Shown one piece after another: positions 6,944 through 12,417 of a DNA stretch of 12,417 nt. The first letter of the stretch is position 1. Every line of letters begins with the position of its first letter. This DNA is from Caulobacterales bacterium 32-69-10 (lineage in GTDB: Bacteria > Pseudomonadota > Alphaproteobacteria > Caulobacterales > Caulobacteraceae). The notes under the pieces were generated by a model, which saw only the letters and a list, made by a program, of their open reading frames with translations, was not told where the DNA came from and did no database searches. The translations under genes were made by a program, and so were the position numbers. The stretch lies in NCBI GenBank assembly GCA_002280485.1, contig NCED01000049.1, forward strand, positions 1 through 12,417. Direction: 5' to 3'.

Positions 6944-7456
6944 TTAGAGCGGCGTCGCATCTACGCCCACCGTCGCCGCGTCGGCCAATTCCCGCGCCGT
7001 CTTCCCGTTCACCGGGTGCACCCACCCTGGCGCAATCTGCGCCAGCGGCCCCATCACGAACAGACGGTCCGCCGCGCGGGGGTGCGGCAGGTGCAGCGCG
7101 CCCTCCAGCACCGTGCGGCCGTGGGCGATGAGGTCGAGGTCGACGGCGCGGGCGGCGTTGCGGGTCGTCCGCACCCGGCCGAGTTCGGCCTCGATCCCGT
7201 GCAGGGCGTCCAGGGTCTGGGTGGGACTTAGCGCCGTATCGACAATGGCGACGCCGTTGAGATAGTCAGGTTGCGTCGGGTCGGGCCAGGCGTGGGAGCG
7301 CCACCAGGACGACCGGGCCAGGACATGAAGACCTGCGGCTTCGAACCGGGCCAGGGCCGCCTCCAGCACCGCCAGGGACCCGCCCTGATCGCCGCCGAGA
7401 TCGCCGCCCCCGAGATTCCCACCCAGGGCCACCACCACCTCATCCCCGGACGCCAT
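6944..7456 (-). CDS. folK: 2-amino-4-hydroxy-6-hydroxymethyldihydropteridine pyrophosphokinase
   Basis: FolK (HPPK) transfers pyrophosphate from ATP to 6-hydroxymethyl-7,8-dihydropterin, the step before dihydropteroate synthase in folate synthesis. The 170-residue product starts MASGDEVVVALGGNLGG with the family LGGNLG motif. It contains SSWWRSHAW (49-57), DYLNGVAIVDT (64-74), the metal- and ATP-binding segment RAVDLDLIAHG (103-113), and LPHPRAADRLFVMGPLAQIAPGW (123-145). I chose ATG 7456-7454 because AGGA lies four bases before it; the open frame extending to 8338 is antisense to the glycosylase and transporter genes. Only 42 bases separate this start from the divergent glycosylase gene, so promoters for both must be packed there or overlap. 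A GC hairpin follows the stop. Confidence 0.95.
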   Translation of the reverse strand: MASGDEVVVALGGNLGGGDLGGDQGGSLAVLEAALARFEAAGLHVLARSSWWRSHAWPDPTQPDYLNGVAIVDTALSPTQTLDALHGIEAELGRVRTTRNAARAVDLDLIAHGRTVLEGALHLPHPRAADRLFVMGPLAQIAPGWVHPVNGKTARELADAATVGVDATPL

Positions 7457-7498
7457 GAAATCCTGCCTCGCCGCAAATTTGTACGTGCTGATACGCCG

Positions 7499-8167
7499 AT
7501 GAGGGCGCTCGACGCCACACCCGCCCTGGCGCTGGGCGGCCCCGAGCCCGGCCGCGACTGCCCCCTGTGCCCGCGCCTCGTCGCCTATCGCGAGGTCAAC
7601 CGCGGCTCCCTGCCCGGCGCTTTCAACGGGCCGGCGCCGTCGTTCGGCGATCCGGCGGCCCGCCTGCTGATCGTCGGCCTGGCGCCGGGGCGGATGGGCG
7701 CCAACCGCACCGGCCGGCCGTTCACCGGCGACTACGCCGGGGTGCTGCTCTACGAGACCCTGGCGAAATTCGGCTTCTCGCGCGGCCGCTACGACGCCCG
7801 CCCAGACGACGGGGTCGAGCTTGTCGACTGCATGGTGACCAACGCCGTGCGCTGCGCGCCTCCCGGCAACAAGCCCCTGCCGCTGGAGGAGGCGACCTGC
7901 CGCCCGTTCCTGACCGCGCGGATCGCCGCCCTGCCCAACCTGCAGGCCATCGTCACCCTGGGCGACGTCTCGCGCCGCAATGTGCTCAAGGCCCTGGGCC
8001 TGAAGGCCGCCGCCGCCCCCGCCGGCCACGGGCTGCAGTTCCAGGCCGGGCGCTACCGCCTGTTCTCGAGCTATCACTGCTCGCGGCTGAACACGAACAC
8101 CGGGCGGCTGACCCCGGCCATGTTCGAGGCGGTGTTCGCCGACGTCCGCCGCAGCCTGGACGGCTGA
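7499..8167 (+). CDS. Uracil-DNA glycosylase, family 5 (UDGb) type, Fe-S
   Basis: It removes uracil, and in this family often other deaminated bases, from DNA to begin base-excision repair. The 222-residue product has CPLCPRL (21-27) and further cysteines at 111, 119 (VRC), 134 and 184. Cys21, Cys24, Cys119 and Cys134 fit the 4Fe-4S ligands of family 4/5 enzymes. The active-site motif A is seen as GLAPGRMGANRTGRPFTGD (60-78); its GANRTGR form points to family 5 (UDGb) rather than family 4. TNAVRCAPPGNKPLP and SYHCSRLNTNTGRLT (181-195) follow, with Cys where some relatives have Pro or Val. The start is ATG 7499; no strong Shine-Dalgarno is visible. In-frame sequence further upstream is antisense to folK. 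The stop is four bases before the MFS gene, implying co-transcription. Confidence 0.92.
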   Translation: MRALDATPALALGGPEPGRDCPLCPRLVAYREVNRGSLPGAFNGPAPSFGDPAARLLIVGLAPGRMGANRTGRPFTGDYAGVLLYETLAKFGFSRGRYDARPDDGVELVDCMVTNAVRCAPPGNKPLPLEEATCRPFLTARIAALPNLQAIVTLGDVSRRNVLKALGLKAAAAPAGHGLQFQAGRYRLFSSYHCSRLNTNTGRLTPAMFEAVFADVRRSLDG

Positions 8168-8171
8168 GCCC

Positions 8172-9467
8172 ATGACCGCACCCAAAGGCGCACCCAAAGC
8201 GGGGCCCAAGGGCGCCCGGGGGGCCGGCCGTGCGGCGCTCGCCTTCATCTTCATCACCGTCCTTCTGGACATGATGGCGCTGGGGATGGTGACCCCGGTG
8301 CTGCCGCACCTGCTGAACACCTTCCTGGCCGGCAACACGTCGTACGCGGCGGTGTTCTACGGCCTGTTCAACGCCTCCTTCGCCCTGATGCAGTTCTTCT
8401 TCTCGCCGCTCCTGGGCGCATTGTCGGACCGGTTCGGCCGCCGGCCGCTGATCCTGGCCTCGAACCTTGGGCTGGGGCTGAACTACGCCCTGCTGGCCTG
8501 GGCCCCGAACCTGCAATGGCTGTTCCTCGGCCGGGTGATCAGCGGCATCACCGGCGCCAGCTTCGGCACGGCGTCGGCCTATATCGCCGACACCACCCCG
8601 CCGGACGAACGCGCCCACGCCTTCGGCATGCTGGGCGCCGCCTTCGGGGCCGGCTTCGTGCTCGGCCCCGCCCTGGGCGGCTTCCTGGCCGAGTGGGACC
8701 CCAAGGCGCCGTTCTGGGTGGCGGCGGCGCTCAGCCTCGCCAATGCGGCCTATGGCGCGTTCGTCCTGCCCGAGAGCCTGCCCAAGAGCTGCCGCCACGG
8801 CTTTTCATGGAAACGGGCCAATCCGATCGGGGCCCTCGCCTTCCTGCGCCGACACCCGGAGCTGTTCGCCCTGTCCGGGGTGCAGTTCCTGTCCAACCTG
8901 GCGCAGGTCTCCCTCCCCTCGACGGTCGTGCTCTACGCCATCTACCGCTACGGCTGGGGCCCAAGCTCGCTCGGCCTGACCCTGGCCATCTGCGGCGTGA
9001 CCCTGATCATCGTCCAGGTCGGGCTGGTCGGCCGCTTCGTTCGGGCTTTCGGCTACCGGGCCGCCCTGGTCGCCGGCCTGCTGTTCGGGGCGGCCGGCCT
9101 GTTCATCGCCGGAATCGCCTCGACCGGGGTGCAGTTCTGGTGGGCCATTCCGGTCATCGCCATGTGGGGCCTGGCGGGCGCCGCCTCGCAGGGCATCATG
9201 ACCCGCCATGTCAGCGCCTCCGAACAGGGCCAGCTCCAGGGCGCCAACGCCAGCCTGGTCGGCATCGTCGAGCTGGCCGGCCCGCTGATCTTCCCCTTCA
9301 TCTTCGCCTACTTCGCCCGGCCCGGTCAGCCGGTGGAGCGCTCCGGCGCGCCCTTCCTGCTGGCGGCGCTGATCCTCGTTATGGCGGCGGCATGGGCCTT
9401 CGCGGCGACCCGCAAGGAGGCGCAGTACGCGATGCCCGAGGAAACGGGCTCCCCTCCCACCGCCTAA
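8172..9467 (+). CDS. TetA-like MFS drug:proton antiporter
   Basis: A 431-residue major facilitator superfamily protein, probably with 12 transmembrane helices, and closest in pattern to the TCR/TetA drug-efflux group. After a 20-residue Lys/Gly/Pro-rich cytoplasmic tail comes TM1 with [20 protein letters not shown]. The MFS motif [13 protein letters not shown] (82-93), lies in the loop between TM2 and TM3. [19 protein letters not shown] and [14 protein letters not shown] (about 149-162, antiporter motif C-like) follow. Such proteins exchange protons for hydrophobic compounds, but the substrate cannot be read from sequence, and chromosomal relatives often do not confer tetracycline resistance. 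No TetR-type repressor gene lies beside it. It begins four bases after the glycosylase stop, and its TAA overlaps the convergent exonuclease stop at 9464-9467. Confidence 0.9.
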   Translation: MTAPKGAPKAGPKGARGAGRAALAFIFITVLLDMMALGMVTPVLPHLLNTFLAGNTSYAAVFYGLFNASFALMQFFFSPLLGALSDRFGRRPLILASNLGLGLNYALLAWAPNLQWLFLGRVISGITGASFGTASAYIADTTPPDERAHAFGMLGAAFGAGFVLGPALGGFLAEWDPKAPFWVAAALSLANAAYGAFVLPESLPKSCRHGFSWKRANPIGALAFLRRHPELFALSGVQFLSNLAQVSLPSTVVLYAIYRYGWGPSSLGLTLAICGVTLIIVQVGLVGRFVRAFGYRAALVAGLLFGAAGLFIAGIASTGVQFWWAIPVIAMWGLAGAASQGIMTRHVSASEQGQLQGANASLVGIVELAGPLIFPFIFAYFARPGQPVERSGAPFLLAALILVMAAAWAFAATRKEAQYAMPEETGSPPTA

Positions 9468-10009
9468 AGCTGGTGCGCCAGCACCACCACTTCGGCGGCG
9501 CGGCGGATGGTCAGCCACAGGTCCCGCTCCTGGTGGGCGTCGTCGAGGGCGCGGTGACGCACGGTGCGTCCGGCGGCGTGCTGGCGCGCCCGGTGGATGA
9601 TCGCCTGGGCGCGGTCGCCGAAGCCGGCCGGCGCCAGGATCTCCATCGCCGCCTCCTGGTGCGCCTCGTCGGCGTCGCGCAGGCGCAGGGCGTGCCGGGG
9701 CAGGCCCGCCGCCCGCAGCAGCACGCTCAGCCATTTGCCGTCCCAAGAGGGCGAGGTGACATAGAGGGCGTGGCCGTCCAGCACTTCGAACATCCGGCGC
9801 GCCACCGCGTCATGCGGCTCGCCCTCCGCCAGCAGCCGCTCGCGGGGGATGTGGTGCAGGGCTTCGGCGGACGGGTCCCAGTCGGTCCAGGCCGGCGCCG
9901 GCCGGATCAGGTGCGCCTCCTCGGTCCCGTCCTCGAACACCCAGCCGACCTCGATCGGATAGCTGGCCTTGGCGAGGGACGAGGCCTCGAAGTCGAGAAA
10001 GACGCGCAT
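9464..10009 (-). CDS. DnaQ-like 3'-5' exonuclease (DEDDh) family protein
   Basis: A 181-residue protein with the layout of a DEDDh exonuclease. Motif I is FLDFEASSL (4-12, Asp6 and Glu8). A second acidic position lies in TSPSWDGKWL (85-94, Asp90). Motif III is HRALDDA (152-158, His152 and Asp157). These are the metal and catalytic positions of the fold, so nuclease activity is plausible, but whether the substrate is DNA or RNA cannot be told. I use ATG 10009, which places the DFE motif at the usual distance from the N-terminus; an in-frame TTG at 10051 would add 14 unconvincing residues. The gene is convergent with the MFS transporter and their stop codons overlap. Confidence 0.83.
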   Translation of the reverse strand: MRVFLDFEASSLAKASYPIEVGWVFEDGTEEAHLIRPAPAWTDWDPSAEALHHIPRERLLAEGEPHDAVARRMFEVLDGHALYVTSPSWDGKWLSVLLRAAGLPRHALRLRDADEAHQEAAMEILAPAGFGDRAQAIIHRARQHAAGRTVRHRALDDAHQERDLWLTIRRAAEVVVLAHQL

Positions 10010-10065
10010 GGCCCTAAGCACACGCGGCGCCGCCCCAAGGCAAGACGCCAAAGGAGGTTAAGCCG

Positions 10066-10215
10066 TCAGGACGCCGAACGGCCCTTGATGAAGTGCATGA
10101 CGACCGAAACGACGGCGACGATCAGGAGCACGTGGATCAGGAACGACGAGATGTGCAGGGCGAAGAAGCCCAGCAGCCACATCACCACCAGGACGACCGC
10201 GATAATTCCGAACAT
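10066..10215 (-). CDS. Small Lmo0937-family-like membrane protein
   Basis: A 49-residue open frame from ATG 10215-10213 to TGA 10068-10066. It reads MFGIIAVVLVVMWLLGFFAL, then HISSFLIHVLLIVAVVSVVM and a basic end, HFIKGRSAS: two hydrophobic helices around a short polar turn. The pattern IAVVLVVMWLLG...FIHVLLIVAVV...GR is that of the very short Lmo0937 (DUF5670-type) membrane proteins found across bacteria, function unknown. A GAAGG lies seven bases upstream of the start. It stands alone on the strand with 56 bases to the exonuclease start and ~86 bases to the next gene, so it is probably transcribed singly or at the end of a small run. Confidence 0.8.
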   Translation of the reverse strand: MFGIIAVVLVVMWLLGFFALHISSFLIHVLLIVAVVSVVMHFIKGRSAS

Positions 10216-10301
10216 GGGCTGACCTTCAGCGCTGGAGGAGCCCTGCGCGCGTAAGCAGCCCCAACGCCCGCCCTATCAGCGGGTTCCAGCCGGCCTTCAG
10301 C

Positions 10302-10562
10302 TCAGTTCGCCAGATCCTTCAGGGGAACGCGCAGGGTCGCGCCGCTGGGCGCCCGGCCCACGATGGAGGCTTCGTTGGCCCGCTCGGCCCGGAAGGTGGG
10401 CACGCCGCGGAAGCTGAGGTGCAGCGGCGAATAGGTCACCGGCCATTCCCCCAGTGCAGCCAGTTCGTCGTGGTCGGCGGGATCGGCGACGATCGAGATG
10501 GGATGAAGCTGGCGCTGGGCCAGGCGCTTCAGGGCGCTATCGAACAGTTCGACCACGGACAT
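10302..10562 (-). CDS. Conserved-looking hypothetical protein, 86 residues
   Basis: I do not recognise this protein. The frame from ATG 10562-10560 reads MSVVELFDSALKRLAQRQLH and ends SGATLRVPLKDLAN. It is soluble, with an N-terminal amphipathic helix followed by mixed segments (PISIVADPADHDELAALG and FRGVPTFRAERANEAS), and no cysteines, signal peptide or membrane segment. A GGGAG sits seven bases before the ATG, and codon use has the strong G/C third-position bias of its neighbours, which supports real coding. The longer frame to 10610 would include 16 residues upstream of that site. The surrounding gaps (86 bases to the membrane protein, 117 to the dioxygenase) suggest its own promoter. Confidence 0.68.
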   Translation of the reverse strand: MSVVELFDSALKRLAQRQLHPISIVADPADHDELAALGEWPVTYSPLHLSFRGVPTFRAERANEASIVGRAPSGATLRVPLKDLAN

Positions 10563-10679
10563 AGGCTTACTCCCTACTCTCTTGCGTTCCGGCGCGGCGA
10601 AGCTGACCACGGAAACGGGCGCAAGTGGGGCAGCTATAGCCGAATTTCGCCGTCGTGGGCGGATGAGGTTGGGTGATCG

Positions 10680-11342
10680 TCAGTCCTCGCCCCACAGCCG
10701 CAGCAGATTGCCGATCGCCTTGTCCAAAAGCAGGGTGGAATCGCCTGGGTCCAGCCCCTCGCGCACCTGCTCCAGGTCGAAGAGGATTTCACGCTGGTCG
10801 GGCCGGCGGAGCAGACTCTGCATCCAGCCGACACAGGCCAGGCGTTCGCCGCGGGTCACCGGCTCCACCCGGTGCAGCTGGCCGGTGGCGTAGAGGACGG
10901 CCGATCCCGCCGCGGGACGAAACTCGCGATCCCCGGTCAGGTCGCGCACCACCAGCCCACCGCCCTCGTACGTCTCGGGGTCGGAGAGGAACAGGGTGAA
11001 GCTGAAGTCGGTCCGCACCGGCCAGCCGGCCGGGTCGTACACCGCCGCGTTGTCGACGTGCATGCCGTAGCTCTGGCCAAGGCCGTAGCGCGAGAACATC
11101 AGGCCCGACCAGCGGACGGGCCGCACCAGTGTCTGGACCGTCGGATGGATCTCCAGGGCCAGCCTCACCATCCGCGCGAGCGCCACAACCCCCGGATCGT
11201 CGCCCCGGGCCTGCTGGTTGCTCTTGACCTGCTCAGCGGCGGGACCGGCCGTTTCGCGTCCATCGCGGAACGGCGCGGCGGCCAGCCCCTCGCGAAGCGC
11301 CAGCACCTGCCGCCTGTCCAGTACATCGGCCAGAACGATCAA
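10680..11342 (-). CDS. PKHD-type Fe(II)/2-oxoglutarate dioxygenase (PiuC/YbiX family)
   Basis: Members are Fe(II)- and 2-oxoglutarate-dependent hydroxylases of the prolyl-4-hydroxylase superfamily, often near iron-uptake genes; their substrate is mostly unknown. Numbered from the proposed TTG start (220 residues), the sequence shows SRYGLGQSYGMHVDNA with the metal ligands His95 and Asp97, then FLSDPETYEGGGLVV, and GQLHRVEPVTRGERLACVGW with His157 and the 2-oxoglutarate-binding Arg167. The double-stranded beta-helix core is therefore complete. An in-frame GTG at 11357 gives five more residues. The TTG at 11342-11340 has GGAGG seven bases upstream and gives M-IVLADVL, matching the usual family start, so I prefer it. 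No TonB receptor or Fur-type box is evident next to it. Confidence 0.9.
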   Translation of the reverse strand: MIVLADVLDRRQVLALREGLAAAPFRDGRETAGPAAEQVKSNQQARGDDPGVVALARMVRLALEIHPTVQTLVRPVRWSGLMFSRYGLGQSYGMHVDNAAVYDPAGWPVRTDFSFTLFLSDPETYEGGGLVVRDLTGDREFRPAAGSAVLYATGQLHRVEPVTRGERLACVGWMQSLLRRPDQREILFDLEQVREGLDPGDSTLLLDKAIGNLLRLWGED

Positions 11343-11466
11343 CCTCGCGCCTCCCACTTGCCGCCCGCTCGTCGCGCTCCCAAGTTCGGGAGGCGTACCG
11401 GGCCCCTCTGGTCGCGACCGACCCTAGTCGGCCGCGGCGATGTCGGACGCATCACGTTTCGCACGT

Positions 11467-11495
11467 GAGGCCCGCGCGCACTTGCATCGGGCCTC
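11467..11495 (+). promoter_or_regulatory. Leader hairpin before the zinc-ribbon gene
   Basis: GAGGCCCG (11467-11474) and CGGGCCTC (11488-11495) form a perfect 8-bp stem with a 13-base loop. It ends just before the AAGGAAG ribosome-binding site (~11502-11508) of the zinc-ribbon gene at 11514. It could be part of the 5' leader. No known riboswitch or thermometer structure is recognised. The 171-base gap 11343-11513 between this gene and the divergent dioxygenase should hold both promoters, but I cannot place their boxes with confidence. Confidence 0.3.
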
Positions 11496-11513
11496 CCTCC
11501 AGAAGGAAGCCTC

Positions 11514-11891
11514 ATGCCCCTCCTCCTATGCCCCAACGACAATAGCGCCATGCAGACGGTGGATCGCGCCGGGGTCCAGTTCGACATGTGCCCCACCTGC
11601 CGCGGCGTGTGGCTGGACCGGGGCGAACTGGAAAAGCTGATGGAAGCCCAGGCTCAAGACGCACCGCCCGCCCCGCCGCCGGGCGCCCAGCCCTACAGTC
11701 CTCCCCAGGCTGCGCCCCGCCCCCAGGCCGGACCGGGGCCATGGAACGCCGGCTACGGCGAGCGCGGCGAATATGGCGAGCGCGGAGAGCGCGGGGAATA
11801 CGGGGAGCGCGGCGAGTATGGCGAGCGTGGGGAACACGGCTACGGCGGGGGCTATCGCAAGAAGCGCTCGATCTTCGACATCTTCGACTAA
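11514..11891 (+). CDS. TFIIB-type zinc-ribbon protein with X-Gly-Glu repeat tail
   Basis: A 125-residue protein of the zf-TFIIB (PF13453-like) group. The N-terminus has CPNDNSAM (6-13) and FDMCPTCRGVWLDRGELEKL (23-42), a small zinc ribbon using Cys26, Cys29 and Cys6, with Asp9 where a fourth Cys often sits. A Pro/Ala/Gln-rich linker (~50-77) follows, then nine X-Gly-Glu triplets (81-107; X is Tyr or Arg), HGYGGGY, and a basic-aromatic tail, RKKRSIFDIFD. Tails of this last type recur in zf-TFIIB proteins. The start ATG 11514 has AAGGAAG about five bases upstream. Its function is unknown; it is probably not a transcription factor despite the name. The repeat is coded by slightly diverged 9-base units, so its length may vary between strains. 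Confidence 0.87.
   Translation: MPLLLCPNDNSAMQTVDRAGVQFDMCPTCRGVWLDRGELEKLMEAQAQDAPPAPPPGAQPYSPPQAAPRPQAGPGPWNAGYGERGEYGERGERGEYGERGEYGERGEHGYGGGYRKKRSIFDIFD
11754..11834 (+). repeat. In-frame tandem repeat, nine X-Gly-Glu codon triplets
   Basis: Nine consecutive 9-base units encode Tyr-Gly-Glu or Arg-Gly-Glu. The order Y,R,Y,R,R,Y,R,Y,R shows an 18-base YGE-RGE super-unit with one extra RGE. Synonymous differences (GGC/GGG/GGA, GAG/GAA, TAC/TAT) show the array is not a very recent duplication. Confidence 0.9.
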
Positions 11892-11897
11892 CGACTA

Positions 11898-11928
11898 GGC
11901 GGCGGGCGCCGCTCCGGGCGTCGCCGCC
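11898..11928 (+). terminator. Possible GC hairpin after the zinc-ribbon gene
   Basis: Seven bases past the stop, GGCGGCG (11898-11904) can pair perfectly with CGCCGCC (11922-11928) around a 17-base loop. There is no T-run, so this is only a candidate terminator. The rest of the 132-base gap to the next start shows nothing I can name. Confidence 0.3.
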
Positions 11929-12023
11929 GCCCCTATCGAGCCGATCCGAGGAAGCGGGCTTGTGTCCGTAGCCGTCGTGTTAGCCTCTCCCTTTGCGAAC
12001 AGACAAGCGGGGGGATCGAAGGC

Positions 12024-12417
12024 ATGCGGGTGCTCGGCGCCTTGGCGGCGGTTGCGGCGCTGGTCCCCACCAGCCTGGCCTCCACCCCCACCCTGCTCGG
12101 CATCGGCTACATCTGCGCGGCCGAACGACGCCCGGCGGCGCAGGCGCCGCGGCGGGTGGTCATGGCGACCGGCATGGGATCGGGGGGCTTGGCCGCCCAC
12201 GCCGGGTCCGCCGAGGCTCAAACGTGGCTGACCTACAGCCTCAAGCTCTACCACGCCTTCTATCACGACGACGCCAAGGCGGCCTTCGCCAGGGCCGTTG
12301 AGCTCGACCCCAACTGCTCCCTGTGCGCCTGGGGCCAGTCGCTCGGCCTCGGTCCCACCCTGAACTACGCCGTCTCGGATGCGCAGACCCTCGAGGCGCT
12401 GCAAGCGGCCAGGCGGG
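12024..12417 (+). CDS. Exported TPR-like protein, N-terminal part (runs off the window)
   Basis: An open frame from ATG 12024 continues to the window end (131 codons). The first ~20 residues (MRVLGALAAVAALVPTSLAS) look like a Sec signal peptide: one positive charge, a hydrophobic core and a small-residue end. Residues ~69-103 read LTYSLKLYHAFYHDDAKAAF followed by ARAVELDPNCSLCAWG, a tetratricopeptide-type helix pair with the AVELDPNC signature. A Cys-x2-Cys (99 and 102) and SLGLGPTLNYAV follow. This resembles periplasmic TPR proteins in which DPDCAMCYWG-type segments recur. The function is unknown, and the C-terminal part is missing. A G-rich stretch precedes the start, but ribosome-binding spacing is poor. 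It is on the same strand as the zinc-ribbon gene, 132 bases away, after a possible terminator. Confidence 0.78.
   Translation, partial: MRVLGALAAVAALVPTSLASTPTLLGIGYICAAERRPAAQAPRRVVMATGMGSGGLAAHAGSAEAQTWLTYSLKLYHAFYHDDAKAAFARAVELDPNCSLCAWGQSLGLGPTLNYAVSDAQTLEALQAARR

Noticed and set aside
7457..8798. Long minus-strand frames opposite the glycosylase and MFS genes, including a 294-residue extension of FolK
   Set aside because: FolK has a good start and ribosome-binding site at 7456; the rest mirrors conserved plus-strand genes.
8172..9467. Acquired tetracycline-resistance gene
   Set aside because: No TetR partner or mobile element is present, and base composition matches its neighbours; it looks like a resident chromosomal MFS transporter.
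8516..10222. 568-residue open frame on the plus strand
   Set aside because: It overlaps the MFS gene in another frame and the exonuclease antisense; it is rich in Arg/Gly/Pro and has no family motif, as expected for a shadow frame in GC-rich DNA.
11754..11834. CRISPR-like short repeat array
   Set aside because: The 9-base units have no spacers and encode an in-frame X-Gly-Glu tail.

Overview
The window is a chimera of two unrelated bacterial DNAs. Positions ~55 to ~2150 have moderate GC (about half, judged by eye) and carry a betaproteobacterial block: efp (cut off at the left), earP and uvrC (cut off at the right). The EarP/Arg32-EF-P pair and UvrC together suggest a Burkholderiales organism, possibly Polynucleobacter-like. 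From ~2142 to the end the DNA is very GC-rich (about 70 percent by eye) and has the gene order and palindromic intergenic repeats of a Caulobacteraceae alphaproteobacterium (Caulobacter/Phenylobacterium type). The first ~45-55 bases are also GC-rich and do not continue EF-P, so the betaproteobacterial piece appears bounded by foreign DNA on both sides. Three genes, including essential acpS, are cut mid-gene with no mobile-element signature. An assembly or library artefact is therefore far more likely than a real insertion.

Layout. Betaproteobacterial block: efp(-) and earP(-) in tandem, then uvrC(+) diverging from earP with overlapping start codons. Alphaproteobacterial block, minus strand from right to left: folK, a palindrome-rich gap, rpoZ, rsh (relA/spoT), pyrE, a REP-like palindrome, pdxJ, acpS. 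rpoZ/rsh and pdxJ/acpS overlap by 4 bases. Going right from folK: a family-5 type uracil-DNA glycosylase (+) and a TetA-like MFS transporter (+) four bases apart; a DnaQ-like exonuclease (-) whose stop overlaps the transporter stop; a 49-residue Lmo0937-type membrane protein (-); an unrecognised 86-residue protein (-); a PKHD-type 2-oxoglutarate dioxygenase (-); a TFIIB-type zinc-ribbon protein with a repetitive X-Gly-Glu tail (+); and the start of an exported TPR protein (+), cut by the window end.

How the genes work together. rpoZ-rsh links the RNA polymerase omega subunit, which carries the N-terminal MAR sequence associated with ppGpp site 1, to the enzyme that makes and degrades (p)ppGpp. 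pyrE, pdxJ and acpS are housekeeping biosynthesis genes in what looks like a common alphaproteobacterial order. In the betaproteobacterial block, EarP is the enzyme that rhamnosylates EF-P at Arg32, and Arg32 is present.

I found no CRISPR array, tRNA, rRNA, transposase, prophage or defence system, and no convincing new multi-gene system. The longest stretch without a gene is 6697-6943 (247 bases), filled with inverted repeats. The most notable points are the two junctions, the apparent CTG start of rsh, and the X-Gly-Glu repeat protein.
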